From assembly GCA_020637195.1 (NCBI GenBank), contig JACJWK010000019.1:4572-68571 (forward strand): a stretch of DNA of 64,000 nt, given 5' to 3'. The notes beneath the pieces are model-generated. The model ran no database searches. It was not told the DNA's origin and saw only the letters and a program-made list of their open reading frames with translations. Position 1 is the first letter of the stretch. Each line of letters starts with the position of its first letter. Shown here piece by piece: positions 63,980 through 64,000 of this stretch. The DNA is from Microthrixaceae bacterium. GTDB lineage: Bacteria > Actinomycetota > Acidimicrobiia > Acidimicrobiales > DATDAH01. Both the position numbers and the translations under genes were made by a program.

Positions 63980-64000
63980 CGCAATCGCGCCTCAGGGTCG

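Overview
The window is very GC-rich DNA from a high-GC actinobacterium. Codon bias is strongly G/C-ending, GTG starts are frequent, and typical actinobacterial families occur (SCO6745-like protein, septum-formation-domain lipoproteins, LLM flavin oxidoreductase, Ser/Thr kinase with extracellular beta-propeller, GT87/DUF2029 membrane protein). The gene mix suggests Acidimicrobiia, but that is inference and cannot be proven from the sequence alone. No rRNA, tRNA, CRISPR array, integrase or insertion sequence was seen.

Layout. 1-3.3 kb: SRPBCC protein (partial), SDR, dienelactone hydrolase, a DUF4395 protein with an internal amber codon, and a small unknown protein. 3.3-6.25 kb: a frame-broken methyltransferase, azlC, a broken azlD and an unassigned stretch. 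6.25-16.7 kb: SDR, DoxX-like, SnoaL-like, methyltransferase, Ser/Thr kinase with seven-bladed propeller, DUF488, LLM oxidoreductase, and a coupled pair of unknown genes (13.2-16.7 kb). 16.7-22.4 kb: a large secreted SGNH hydrolase with repeat domains, a lone heme-copper-oxidase-like membrane protein, and a protein with a PemK/MazF-like C-terminus. 22.5-27.4 kb: a GH78-like glycosidase, a second broken methyltransferase, a small secreted protein, and a Spy/CpxP-like protein divergent from a TetR regulator. 27.4-34.1 kb: CoA transferase, three tandem septum-formation-domain proteins, metallophosphoesterase, arrestin-like protein, and acyl-CoA carboxylase epsilon and beta subunits. 34.1-53.0 kb: a GT-C-like membrane protein, pyrE, then purM, purF, purL, purQ, purS, a comB-like gene, purC, purB, purE, purD and purA, all on the minus strand. 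Four plus-strand loci sit among them (SDR, SGNH protein, a conserved unknown, a zinc-ribbon/proline-rich protein). 53.1-64 kb: J-domain protein, DsbA-like, SDR, GT87-like, dienelactone hydrolase, an agmatine-to-putrescine pair, SCO6745-like, a carotenoid-isomerase-like flavoprotein, MBL hydrolase and an unknown.

The pur genes cover PRPP to AMP except purN, purK and purH, which are not in the window. Couplings that can be read directly are purF/purM (ATGA), purS/purQ (TAATG) and purA/purD (ATGA). pyrE adds pyrimidine synthesis.

A major caveat is reading-frame integrity. Several islands (about 3.25-6.2, 16.8-17.1, 24.3-26.2, 29.3-29.5, 33.4-36.0 and 37.3-49.5 kb) are full of indels, while the genes between them are clean. 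Because housekeeping pur genes and accD are hit repeatedly and their family motifs continue in other frames, I read this mainly as consensus or assembly error rather than gene decay. Broken genes are marked as such, with ends inferred from motifs.
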